In this document: one piece after another, positions 8,468-16,617 of the stretch
Layout of the letters: each line of letters starts with the position of its first letter
How positions within the stretch are numbered: position 1 is the first letter of the stretch
DNA from: an uncultured bacterium
GTDB taxonomy: Bacteria > Cyanobacteriota > Vampirovibrionia > Obscuribacterales > Obscuribacteraceae
Length of the DNA: 36,911 nt
Assembly (NCBI GenBank): GCA_913063055.1
Contig: CAJXZK010000021.1
Span: forward strand, 1-36,911
Direction: 5' to 3'
The notes under the pieces: model-generated
The model's database searches: none
Told to the model about the DNA's origin: nothing
What the model saw: only the letters and a program-made list of their open reading frames with translations
Translations under genes and position numbers: made by a program

Positions 8468-11400
8468 CTGTTTTGAGCCTTACGCTTTTTGCTAGCGAAC
8501 CAGCTACCAGCAAACATAATCGCTAACAGCGAGAGGAGCATCCAGGTATCTGCTTCAGGTACGGGCTTGCCATCGGCGTCTACTGTATCGCCGTTAGCAT
8601 CTATGAAATTGCCGTTGGCATCGGCCACTGGCTCTGGTGATTCGTCAGCTTCATTGGCCTTTTCGCCACCGATGCTTGGAGGGGCTGCGAATTGATTTTG
8701 GTTGGGGCTCGTTTCTAGTCTCAGATTCTTACCCTGCACTAGCTTGTCACTTCCGCCAGAGGCAGAGCCTTCGAGCTGCGCCACAACTCCATTTGTTGCC
8801 CCTTGCAGAATGGGGCTATCGGCTTGACGTTTCTCTGCTTCTGCGTCCTTGACTCCGCTCATAGGTGCCATCGCTATTTGCTTAGTTTCTTCACTGGCAC
8901 GCATCTGCTCAATATTGCCTTCCTTGGCTCTGTAGCCAGATGGCGGTGCATTATATTGAACTCCGTTGGGTGCTGCTGACGAAGCCGCCGAGCTTAGCGA
9001 ATTTAGCTGACTGGTTGCCGATTTAAATTTGAGATCGATCTGTCGACTAATGCTGAGATCGTCAGAGATTTTTCTTCTCAGCGCTCGTATTTCGCCTATG
9101 GGCTTGCGGAATCTTTCCGAAAACTTGATTTTAGGCTTGACCGCAGTGGCCAGAGTTTTTTCTTCTGGCTCGGTGACAATTGCGCTTGATACTGGGCTAA
9201 TAATTTGGAATGCTTGAGCCAACACGCCTGGCTCGGAGCCCCTCGCCAGCAGGGGATTTCGCAGATCTTCGGCGATTTTTTCGTTGGCCCAGATCTGAGC
9301 CAAGCGCTTATCGACTGGAATAGTATTTGAGTTTTCAGCCGTGGCCTCTACTTCCACACCGGTTGGATTTTTAGCTACACCTTGGCTGAATGCATATTCA
9401 GGCTCGGGATTTGTGCTGGTGTCCGAGCAAGCATTGAAGAAAGTGATTAGATCGCTTTTTAGATCTCCGCTGCGCTCTACTCTTACCAGTGTCTTCTGGC
9501 TGTTGACACCATTCAAAAGCTCGTTGGGGCCTGCCATTACCTGTAGGTCAAACAATAGCGGTCGCTCGGTGCGCTTCAGGCTAGCCTGTATTCTGGCACT
9601 GCTTTCTGATGTTACTGGTTGAGCGGCATGTATCCACAAGACTGCCATTTTGCTGCCCATGGCAGCTAGGCTCAGGGCGTCATCTAGTGTTGCAGAATCG
9701 TCTTGGCCGCCTTCGGCTTTCATTGTCTTCAGAGTCTCTGCTGCAGTGAGAACTGCAGCGCTGCCTCCCGGTTGTAGACCAGGGTAGAGTTCCGTTGTTG
9801 TGTCTCCGACTACCTTGATTTGCACCTGCATTGAAGGGGGAATGGCTTTTAAAGCCTCAGCAATTTGGGCGAAAGACTGTTGCATTGAGGCCGAGCCGTC
9901 AATCACTATAAGCAAGCTGTTGATTCCGGTATAGGCGGCTGGCCGCAGGTTGCGTGTGATATTGAATTGACCAGGTAGCTCTTTGCCTTCGTATGAAATT
10001 GCCTCGCTGTTTGCATTTCTTGGGGCTGAGACAACTGCACCAAAGCATGCTAGTTTGGCGTTGTCGATGTCGCCTTTAAAGCCGCCGGCTGCCAGTGTAT
10101 CGCTTGATTCAATGTTGACTTTTACTGGTGTATCAACTTGGAAATTGCGTTCCAAAAATGCAGGCATCATCAATTTTGCCTGCTTATCTTTCGTTACAGA
10201 CATGGGTGCAGCGATTTGTAGTTTCACCTTGACAGTCTGGCCTGGCCTTACTGGATAGCACTGCACTAAAATCTGGTCACTGCCGCATGTACTGACGAGA
10301 AGCGGATCTTTCTTCGCCATTACTGCTTTTTTGTAGCGGGCTCTTGCCTGGCTGCGCACCATGATGGTAGCGTCCCGTTCGACATTGTTGATTATCAGAG
10401 TGGCCTTAGTCGTCACTGCATGTGGTGGCAGCAATATTTTTGCTCTGGCTTCGCGATCAAATTTAGATTCATTGGTAAAGGCAATAGACCAGTTAAGGCT
10501 AGCCAATGCAGTATTAGGGTCTATGTTTCCGGTAATTTCTGATTGCGACGCCGAAAGCCCTCTGGCTACTCCGCATACTTCTTCGCCGGCTATGTCTGTA
10601 TCTATATCAAACTCGTCGTCGACTCCAGCATTGAGATTGGCTGGGTCCGTGATTACCCCAGTATGTTGAATGGTTGCCCGCGCGGCTTTGGGTATAGGAA
10701 CAGAGTTGTATGGTTTGCCTGTGACCTTGAAGAATACTTTTCTATTTTGGTCAATTGTAGTGTGGTGTGCGCTTTCGTACAGCGATCCCAGAATATCTGT
10801 GGCTTTGCCTGAGCGCTCATAGCAAGAGCGCAGCAAAACTTCCTGGCTGCCGTAGCGTCTTAACCAGTCTACTCCCGCACTTGATTCAATGACGTTTTTA
10901 TCCGCGGCTTTGGCTAAGTTGATTCTTGTCAAAGTCGATGGCAGCTCAATAGCAATCACCATAACAAGAATAATCATGTGGCCCATGTGCTCAAACTGAT
11001 GAGCGTTGAAGTAGGTGCCTTTGCGGTCGGCTAGCCGACAAACTGTCTTTCCGGCAATCAAATTGCAGGGCACTGATAAAAGCGGAGCCAAGCCCAGCAG
11101 GCCAAAACCTAGAGCTAGAGTGAAGAAACAGGATATTGGTGTGAGCGGCAGAAACATCAATGAGTATAGACAGCTCACGCCCATGGCCATGCCGCTTGCT
11201 AGAGACATAAAGGCATAGTGGTTTGAAAGGTCTTTTCTTGTGCCTAACCAGACCAAGAAGTTACTTAGTGGAATTAAGCCAAAAAGGACAACGTGACTAG
11301 GCGTGGGAAAGGGATCAAAGAAATTGTGGGCGCAAAAATGAAAAGTTGTTTCGAACAACATTGCGATGGTTGGCAAAATTACGCCACAGAATAAAAATAG

Positions 11401-11523
11401 CAAGCCGCGTTTTTTGACTTGTCCGTGTTCGATTGGGTCAAAATACTTCGGCGCAAAAGATTTACCCTCTGCCTTGCCCTTGTCTGGCTTTTTTTCTTTA
11501 GACAGTTGCGCGGGCTGAGGCAT
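8464..11523 (-). CDS. VIT/von Willebrand A membrane protein with PEP-CTERM-like tail, likely exosortase substrate
   Basis: 1019 residues from the ATG at 11523, which has GGAG six bases upstream; a longer start at 11610 lacks support. Residues 38-200 hold about five or six membrane helices. Residues about 335-440 resemble a VIT domain (ASLNWSIAFTNES, then alternating strands with RARYKKAV). A vWA-like domain begins with IVIDGSASM, a DxSxS metal-ion site at Asp 542, Ser 544 and Ser 546. The C-terminus is a sorting signal: VPEADTW at 988, a hydrophobic helix, then KKRK. PEA replaces the usual PEP. The layout matches what I recall of PEP-CTERM family integral membrane proteins and VIT proteins encoded beside dedicated exosortases. 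The coding region overlaps the exosortase start, so they are probably made together. Confidence 0.87.
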   Translation of the reverse strand: MPQPAQLSKEKKPDKGKAEGKSFAPKYFDPIEHGQVKKRGLLFLFCGVILPTIAMLFETTFHFCAHNFFDPFPTPSHVVLFGLIPLSNFLVWLGTRKDLSNHYAFMSLASGMAMGVSCLYSLMFLPLTPISCFFTLALGFGLLGLAPLLSVPCNLIAGKTVCRLADRKGTYFNAHQFEHMGHMIILVMVIAIELPSTLTRINLAKAADKNVIESSAGVDWLRRYGSQEVLLRSCYERSGKATDILGSLYESAHHTTIDQNRKVFFKVTGKPYNSVPIPKAARATIQHTGVITDPANLNAGVDDEFDIDTDIAGEEVCGVARGLSASQSEITGNIDPNTALASLNWSIAFTNESKFDREARAKILLPPHAVTTKATLIINNVERDATIMVRSQARARYKKAVMAKKDPLLVSTCGSDQILVQCYPVRPGQTVKVKLQIAAPMSVTKDKQAKLMMPAFLERNFQVDTPVKVNIESSDTLAAGGFKGDIDNAKLACFGAVVSAPRNANSEAISYEGKELPGQFNITRNLRPAAYTGINSLLIVIDGSASMQQSFAQIAEALKAIPPSMQVQIKVVGDTTTELYPGLQPGGSAAVLTAAETLKTMKAEGGQDDSATLDDALSLAAMGSKMAVLWIHAAQPVTSESSARIQASLKRTERPLLFDLQVMAGPNELLNGVNSQKTLVRVERSGDLKSDLITFFNACSDTSTNPEPEYAFSQGVAKNPTGVEVEATAENSNTIPVDKRLAQIWANEKIAEDLRNPLLARGSEPGVLAQAFQIISPVSSAIVTEPEEKTLATAVKPKIKFSERFRKPIGEIRALRRKISDDLSISRQIDLKFKSATSQLNSLSSAASSAAPNGVQYNAPPSGYRAKEGNIEQMRASEETKQIAMAPMSGVKDAEAEKRQADSPILQGATNGVVAQLEGSASGGSDKLVQGKNLRLETSPNQNQFAAPPSIGGEKANEADESPEPVADANGNFIDANGDTVDADGKPVPEADTWMLLSLLAIMFAGSWFASKKRKAQNS

Positions 11524-11732
11524 TTGCATCTCCAGATTTCTGCTATGAGCAATTAAGCTGGGTTCCTGCAATCTGATATTCCCAAACCCACTACAATAAC
11601 CCTCTACCATGGTAGCTGCCGATCAGAAACTTCAAACTAGGGAATATCCTGATCTGCGTCTGTCGGTTCAATTGCTTTTCGTTTGATGGTATACGATTGT
11701 CTGCATGGTGCGCTTCTGGAGGATGAGAGAGC

Positions 11733-12269
11733 TTGGAAATCATCGGCGGAATACTAGTATTGATTGTTATGCTGATTTTTTCAGGCATAAAAGTCGTTAA
11801 AGATAGTAACCGTTTGGTTATTTACCGCTTTGGTAAAGTGGTTGCTACCAAAGGTGCTGGCGTGCACTTGGTTATGCCAATTTTTGAAACAGCCGAGACC
11901 GTTGATACTCGGGTTAAAGTTGTGGAGACGCCAGAGATTAGCGCTACCACCCTAGAGCTTGAATCTGTAAGCATTTCGGCAGTTTGTATGTTTCAGGTGG
12001 GAGATGTGGCCAAGGCTGTTACTAAGGTTGACGACTATGTCAGCGCTACCGGCGCTGTGGTGCAGACGGCGTTGCGAACAGCCGTTTCACAGAATGATTT
12101 GCAGACTTTGCAAACCGAGCAAAAAGGAATTAACAAAAGACTGAAGGCGCTAGCAGAGAAGCATACGCGCGAATGGGGCGTCAATATAAAGTCTATTGAG
12201 ATTAAGCATCTTGAGGTTGTAGCGAAAGTTGCAGTTGCCGAGATAACGGCTATTGAAGCCGAGGCGTGA
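11733..12269 (+). CDS. Short SPFH/Band 7 (slipin-like) protein
   Basis: 178 residues: one N-terminal membrane helix (3-20), then a Band 7 domain (DSNRLVIYRFGKVVATKGAG, VDTRVKVVETPE, ALRTAVSQNDLQTLQT, EWGVNIKSIEIKHLE). Slipins and stomatins usually have about 250 residues and continue into a coiled coil that drives oligomerisation; this one stops about 20 residues after the Band 7 core. It could be a natural short form or a truncation. The start is a TTG with GGAGG about 9 bases upstream, and an in-frame TGA excludes anything earlier. The last 20 bases overlap the end of the convergent SanA/YdcF-like gene. Confidence 0.8.
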   Translation: MEIIGGILVLIVMLIFSGIKVVKDSNRLVIYRFGKVVATKGAGVHLVMPIFETAETVDTRVKVVETPEISATTLELESVSISAVCMFQVGDVAKAVTKVDDYVSATGAVVQTALRTAVSQNDLQTLQTEQKGINKRLKALAEKHTREWGVNIKSIEIKHLEVVAKVAVAEITAIEAEA

Positions 12270-12954
12270 CATCGTCTTTCGGAAACAAAGGTTCTTTCTT
12301 GCCTAGAAACTTTGGCTTGTGATCGGTCATTACGTCAAGCCAGGCTGTCTCAGCGGCAAGTATTTCGCGGAAGTCATACCAAGATTGTATTGAGCCATAC
12401 GACTGTATGCCCGCGTCCACTCCAGTTACTTCTAGGCCCAGCTTTTGCGCAAGAAACATGGCCCGGGGTAAGTGATAACGCTGGGTGACAAGTACTGCTT
12501 GCTTCACTTCGAAAATTTCTTTGGCGCGGTATAGGCTGTCATAGGTTCTAAATCCGGCGTAATCACAGGTTATGTCTGCTGCGGGAACACCATCGCGAAT
12601 AGCCTCATCTTTCATGGCTTGCGGTTCGTTGTAACTAAGCTGACCGTTATCACCGGTCATAAGAAGCTTTTTTACCTTTCCTAATTTGTACAGAGTGGCT
12701 GCTGTGCTAATGCGATCTTTGAATTCGCGTGAACCAATGCCGGCACCAAATACGATGGCAGCTGATGTGGCGGGAACCATTTTTGCATCGCTGTAGATTT
12801 TGTAGGGTTGATTTTCTACTTCTTGGTAAATGGCAATGAGGCCGACTATTACTAGAGCGCTGACGAGCCCGCTGATCTCTAGCCAGCGGCGCCGCTTAGG
12901 GGCCGGGGCGGCGGCAGGGGCTTGGTTCACGTCCATGTTTTCGGTAGATTCCAT
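12250..12954 (-). CDS. SanA/YdcF-like DUF218 membrane-anchored protein
   Basis: 234 residues with one membrane helix at about 27-46 after a Pro/Ala-rich, basic N-terminus. The DUF218 fold follows: AAIVFGAGI, the LLMTGDNG segment, EPQAMKDEAIRDGVPAADI, and VLVTQRYHLPRA. These match the SanA/YdcF family, linked in enterobacteria to envelope barrier function and peptidoglycan-related phenotypes; the reaction is not established. I chose the ATG at 12954. A TACAAT box only eight bases upstream (12963-12968) would give an almost leaderless transcript, so the next ATG at 12936 is also possible. Confidence 0.82.
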   Translation of the reverse strand: MESTENMDVNQAPAAAPAPKRRRWLEISGLVSALVIVGLIAIYQEVENQPYKIYSDAKMVPATSAAIVFGAGIGSREFKDRISTAATLYKLGKVKKLLMTGDNGQLSYNEPQAMKDEAIRDGVPAADITCDYAGFRTYDSLYRAKEIFEVKQAVLVTQRYHLPRAMFLAQKLGLEVTGVDAGIQSYGSIQSWYDFREILAAETAWLDVMTDHKPKFLGKKEPLFPKDDVTPRLQ

Positions 12955-13243
12955 AGGCAAGGATTGTACCACTAGATAAAAAGTGCTTGACAACAAGGGC
13001 GAACATTGCTACATTCTGCGTTGAGGCAGTTTGTCTCCGGCATCCTTTCTTTTACTAAGACCAAATTTCTAAGACCTGGTTCTTCTGAACTAAATGGTAT
13101 TCCCTTTGGAATACTAGCTGCGGCACTTTTACTTGTGCCGGTATCGCTGGTAATGCCACGGTAGTGTCATTTTGGTTCGCTTTACTATCCCTCAATATTA
13201 TTACTGGCTTTAGAGAGCCCTCACATCTTCGCGAGGCCATACT
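12955..13243. promoter_or_regulatory. Divergent intergenic region with two adjacent hairpins
   Basis: No gene is supported in these 289 bases; a short minus-strand frame here has no coding features. Two perfect hairpins sit seven bases apart: GTATTCC-CTTT-GGAATAC (13097-13114) and CGGCAC-TTTTACTT-GTGCCG (13121-13140), about 100-150 bases before the plus-strand gene. Neither is followed by a U-tract. They could be part of a structured leader or be operators. Confidence 0.4.
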
Positions 13244-14098
13244 ATGTTGCGCATTCAGAAACCAATGTCAGACGGCTTACGGCTAGGAGAATTACTAATC
13301 GGTGCCGGGATTCTTACAAGAGACGCTGTGGAGGCTGCACTCACTCTCGCTTTTGCTTCCAAATTACCCCTTGGTCGCGTATTGGTATCAACCGGTCAAT
13401 TGCAAGATCAGCAAGTGGACCGTTATGTAGCCGTGCAAAGACGAGCACGGTCCGGTGGTCTTGGCGTGGCTGACGCCCGAAAGGTGATACAAGAGATGAC
13501 CTGGGGTGCTGAGCATATTGTGGTTGGCAATGCTGAAAAGCAGCCAGACGGGCCAGCCAGTATTCTCATTGATTTACTGGGCCAAGCTGGTGTGCTTACT
13601 AAGAATGAAATTCCGTATGTTATGCGCTCCAGCATTGAGGCTGACATTACTTGCGGACGGCTTTTACTATTGCGCCGCCGCATATCTCCAGCCTTCCATC
13701 GCTATTGTATTGAGCTCTTGGTGCAGTATCGCGAAGGTAAGCTATCTTTTGCTAAGGCTGCAGATGAGTGCCGTCGCCTCTATCAAGGTGGCGCCTATGT
13801 TGACCAGCAAGATGGCGGTGTTGGCAATGACTGTGTTCGCAAACTTGGCCAACTGATGGTTAAGGCTGGTTTTATCAATGAAACAGAACTCTTTGATGCT
13901 CTAGAAGTAAGCCTTAGTTTGAATCGCAAGCTCGGTGAGGTTTTGGTTGATGCTGGCCTGGTCGTGCAAGAAGCCGTTGACCTGTGCGTGTCTATGTTGA
14001 AGCGCATAGTTTCTGGTGAGGTTCGCCCAGCTGAAGCGGCTATTTACTTAAAGAGTCGCGTGAGCTTAAGTCAGAGACAAGGGCAGTTTGCTGGTTAA
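13244..14098 (+). CDS. Stand-alone GspE N-terminal (MshEN-like) repeat protein
   Basis: 284 residues, all cytoplasmic. Repeated units of the form LGELLIGAGILTRDAVEAAL (14-33), LGRVLVSTGQLQDQQVD (43-59), LIDLLGQAGVLTKNEI, LGQLMVKAGFINETELFDAL and LGEVLVDAGLVVQEAVDL follow the pattern of the GspE/PilB N-terminal domain, which in some ATPases binds cyclic-di-GMP. No ATPase domain is attached, so it may be an adaptor or sensor for a type II secretion or pilus system encoded elsewhere; ligand binding is unproven. The ATG has GAGG seven bases upstream. No clear operon partner. Confidence 0.75.
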   Translation: MLRIQKPMSDGLRLGELLIGAGILTRDAVEAALTLAFASKLPLGRVLVSTGQLQDQQVDRYVAVQRRARSGGLGVADARKVIQEMTWGAEHIVVGNAEKQPDGPASILIDLLGQAGVLTKNEIPYVMRSSIEADITCGRLLLLRRRISPAFHRYCIELLVQYREGKLSFAKAADECRRLYQGGAYVDQQDGGVGNDCVRKLGQLMVKAGFINETELFDALEVSLSLNRKLGEVLVDAGLVVQEAVDLCVSMLKRIVSGEVRPAEAAIYLKSRVSLSQRQGQFAG

Positions 14099-14153
14099 TA
14101 TATATTTTCGCTGTAGACTATTTAGTAACAAGTAGCTCTAGTCTCAGGCGTGT

Positions 14154-14945
14154 ATGCTTAATCGGATTCTTTTCAGAATTGCCAACGGGGCGGGTGTGAG
14201 AACCCTGGTCGCATTCCTTACCTTGCTGCTTTTTACAGCTTCGGCGACACTCCCCGGAATTGCGGCCGACGAAGAGAGTCAAATCAAGGCTGTTCTTGAT
14301 CAGTATTTCGATAATCAATTCGAGAAGGCAAAGACTCTTTGCCGTACTCTTTTGGCAGCTCATCCCAAAAGCCTCACAGCCCACTACTTGCTTGGCAATA
14401 TTTGCATTAAGCTCAATCAGGTAGCTGAGGCTGAAGCCGCCTATAAGTATTGTCTGCGCGGTGGCAAAGACTCTTCGGAAGCTGTCAATGCCTATCAAGC
14501 CCTTGAGCAGATCTATGAACAACGTCGGATGGCCAGCGGTTCAACCAATAGTGTAGGCAACAGTCTTAGCAAGGGCTCGGCGCTGTCCCGTCCTACAGCG
14601 GGCACCAATCACAGCAGTGAAGAGTATGTCCAAGAAGAAACGGCTCGCTTGCAAAAGGATGCCAAAGACAAGCTTGAGGTGAAGCAGCGCACTCTCGATG
14701 ACCGCCTTAAGCAAGAACAAAAGGCCATGCAGCAGCAGATTGCCAATGCCCCGAGAGGCAGGCGATCTGGTTATTTTAGACAAGAGTATCAAGCCCAGGT
14801 CAAGGCCGAGTATCAAGAGCGAGTGGACCGCCTGAAGAAAGAATTCGAGCGAGAAAAAGATGAAATTAATCAGACCTGCCAGAAGCGCATTGATGGCCTG
14901 ACTGAGTACCGCAACAGTATCGACAGCCGCAGGACGAACAAGTAA
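14154..14945 (+). CDS. Exported TPR and coiled-coil protein
   Basis: 263 residues. A hydrophobic segment at 16-34 followed by GIAAD is a Sec signal peptide with a long basic lead. Residues 40-115 form two or three TPR-like units (YFDNQFEKAKTLCRTLLAAH, AHYLLGNICIKLNQVAEAE). Residues 155-260 are strongly charged and heptad-like, with many Lys, Glu, Gln and Arg, and should form a coiled coil. No enzymatic motif is visible. It starts 55 bases after the GspE-N-like gene on the same strand and may be co-transcribed with it. Its specific role is unknown. Confidence 0.7.
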   Translation: MLNRILFRIANGAGVRTLVAFLTLLLFTASATLPGIAADEESQIKAVLDQYFDNQFEKAKTLCRTLLAAHPKSLTAHYLLGNICIKLNQVAEAEAAYKYCLRGGKDSSEAVNAYQALEQIYEQRRMASGSTNSVGNSLSKGSALSRPTAGTNHSSEEYVQEETARLQKDAKDKLEVKQRTLDDRLKQEQKAMQQQIANAPRGRRSGYFRQEYQAQVKAEYQERVDRLKKEFEREKDEINQTCQKRIDGLTEYRNSIDSRRTNK

Positions 14946-14997
14946 TTTGGGAATTATTGCAGGAGTCATGATAGCCCTATGCTTTGCATTTCTCCAT

Positions 14998-15729
14998 CTA
15001 GCCTTCTTTCACTTCCAATCCTAATAGTGTGGCGAAGTGGCGACCGAGCATTGCCGCTTGATCTGAATCAATTATGGCGCCCTTAAGATCGGCTGGATGA
15101 GCCTTAATGCCCATGATATTGGATGAGCGGAAGTCGGCTCCAGCCAGTTTAGCTTCGTAGAACTCAGCTTCTTGTAGGTCGCAGTCTTTGAAAACAGAGC
15201 CCTCCAAATTGCAGTAGCGAAAATCGGCGCCACGAAGTTGGCAGCCTTGAAAGACTACTCGTTTGAAAACGCTATCGTGAAACTGAACCAGTTCGCCCGT
15301 GCAGTTCTGCAGCAGCAGATCGCTGATATCGGCATTTGTGACATGCATACCCGTGATTTTGCAGTCGGTCATTTCTACGCGAGTGAATTTGCCATCTTCA
15401 AATTCAGAGTTCGACAAGTCGCAGGTTTCGAAGCGGATATCCACTAGTTTCGATTTTGCAAGATTTAGTGCAGAGCAGCGCACGAGCTTGAATAGGCTAC
15501 GTTCGATGGTGACCCGCTCAAAAGATTGGCCGATCAGGCTTTGCCCACTCAAGATAAAGTCACCGTATTCGGTGTCGTCAGCTAGGTCAAGATTGCTGAG
15601 TGGAGCAGTTGATTTAGCAGGAAGAGATGGAGGCTTAATGATGACTTTTGCAGTCATTGTGCTTGTCTCTTTACCTGCCCCTTTGCCAGCGAGCTTACTT
15701 GCTTTCGAATTGCTTTTGTTTGAATCCAT
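14998..15729 (-). CDS. Pentapeptide-repeat protein
   Basis: 243 residues. After a Lys/Ser-rich N-terminus of about 45 residues, residues 65-215 follow the A(D/N)LXX-type pentapeptide pattern, clearest in CQLRGADFRYCNLEGSVFKD and LAGADFRSSN. This builds a right-handed quadrilateral beta-helix. Pentapeptide proteins include the gyrase-protecting Qnr/MfpA group, but many others are of unknown function, and there is no sign of the dimer features needed to assign this one. There is no signal peptide. The ATG is at 15729. Confidence 0.82.
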   Translation of the reverse strand: MDSNKSNSKASKLAGKGAGKETSTMTAKVIIKPPSLPAKSTAPLSNLDLADDTEYGDFILSGQSLIGQSFERVTIERSLFKLVRCSALNLAKSKLVDIRFETCDLSNSEFEDGKFTRVEMTDCKITGMHVTNADISDLLLQNCTGELVQFHDSVFKRVVFQGCQLRGADFRYCNLEGSVFKDCDLQEAEFYEAKLAGADFRSSNIMGIKAHPADLKGAIIDSDQAAMLGRHFATLLGLEVKEG

Positions 15730-15815
15730 AGTCTTAACCGTATTGGTCCAATTGTTTTACGAGAATCGACCAATGTTTTGACAATCGAGATACATGGGTC
15801 GGTCTAAGATGTTCT

Positions 15816-15834
15816 CATGTAAACGGCTTACATG
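15816..15834 (+). promoter_or_regulatory. Hairpin or operator just before the ribosome-binding site
   Basis: CATGTAA, spacer ACGGC, TTACATG is a perfect 7-base inverted repeat that ends immediately before CAGGAAG, the ribosome-binding site of the gene starting at 15846. It could be an operator for a dimeric repressor or an RNA hairpin that affects ribosome access. Confidence 0.4.
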
Positions 15835-15845
15835 CAGGAAGAAAT

Positions 15846-16406
15846 ATGAAATTACTTCAGCTTTTGTTTGCAGGGTTCATTGTAATTACCTTTTCAGGCT
15901 CTCTAGCGTTTAAATTCTTAGCAGGTGGTACAGCAGTACCAGAATCTAGTCAGCAGCAGCAAGATCGTATAAACAAGCTGTTTGAGGAAGCGCATCGCGT
16001 TGATATTATTGCCAATACCCCGCCAGGGGAGCTTTTCGATAAATACCTAACTCGGGATCTCAATTCCTGTTTTTCGGAGCGGTTGGGGCGGAAAGTTCGA
16101 ACCACTTATGAACTTTTGCAGAAGGATGCCATTCAAATTGGTCTTGGCTTTCCCTACTACTATATTTGGGTCAGAATTTTTGATGAAAAGAGTGGTGAAC
16201 TGCTCGATGAAGGAGTGACTAGCGCCAAAGCAATGCTTCAAAGAGATTTTGGAATTGGAAGCAAGGTCTGGCATGCAGAACAGATTTTGAAAAATCCAAG
16301 CTTCCCTGATTTCTTTCCGGACAGCCTCTGTCTTGCTATTTTAGGTCGGGCTACAGTTGTACAGGCTACTAATAATGTCAGCAAGGCTTTGCATATGAAA
16401 AACTAG
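15846..16406 (+). CDS. Small exported or membrane-anchored protein, unknown
   Basis: 186 residues. A hydrophobic N-terminus (3-26) with little before it could be a signal peptide or anchor. The rest is a soluble domain with a Gln-rich stretch (QQQQ) and a conserved-looking core (LGFPYYYIWVRIFDEKSGELLDEG). I do not recognise the family. AGGAAG sits six bases before the ATG, and a perfect inverted repeat lies just upstream of that. The gene stands alone, with tnaA starting about 210 bases downstream. Confidence 0.65.
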   Translation: MKLLQLLFAGFIVITFSGSLAFKFLAGGTAVPESSQQQQDRINKLFEEAHRVDIIANTPPGELFDKYLTRDLNSCFSERLGRKVRTTYELLQKDAIQIGLGFPYYYIWVRIFDEKSGELLDEGVTSAKAMLQRDFGIGSKVWHAEQILKNPSFPDFFPDSLCLAILGRATVVQATNNVSKALHMKN

Positions 16407-16496
16407 TGCAGTCTGACTGGTAACCTTTTTGAATCCACCCTGGGATCTCTAGCGATCCGCCTAGCGGATGATAGAGCCGCAGCGTTAGCTTGCTAC

Positions 16497-16503
16497 TATA
16501 AAT
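16497..16503 (+). promoter_or_regulatory. Candidate -10 box upstream of tnaA leader
   Basis: TATAAAT matches a sigma-70-type -10 element, without a recognisable -35. Transcription about seven bases downstream would start at 16509-16510, exactly at the left arm of the hairpin/U-tract element, so the whole leader would be that structure. Confidence 0.35.
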
Positions 16504-16508
16504 ACATC

Positions 16509-16574
16509 AGAGACGCCCACCCCAAGCATGATCCTCTTAAGGATTTGAATTTCGGAGGATGGGCGTCTTTTTTT
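16509..16574 (+). terminator. Intrinsic terminator or attenuator before tnaA
   Basis: AGACGCCCA (16511-16519) pairs perfectly with TGGGCGTCT (16560-16568), followed by seven Ts (16568-16574), an intrinsic terminator signature. Inside are two mutually exclusive smaller stems: ATCCT-CTTA-AGGAT (16531-16544), and TCCTC (16532-16536) with GAGGA (16555-16559). The element lies over 100 bases past the upstream stop and 43 bases before the tnaA start, so it may terminate the upstream gene, attenuate tnaA, or both. No known riboswitch class was recognised. Confidence 0.65.
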
Positions 16575-16617
16575 GCTTTGTTTTAGTTCTTACATCTCCT
16601 ATTTCTGAGGTTTTTTC

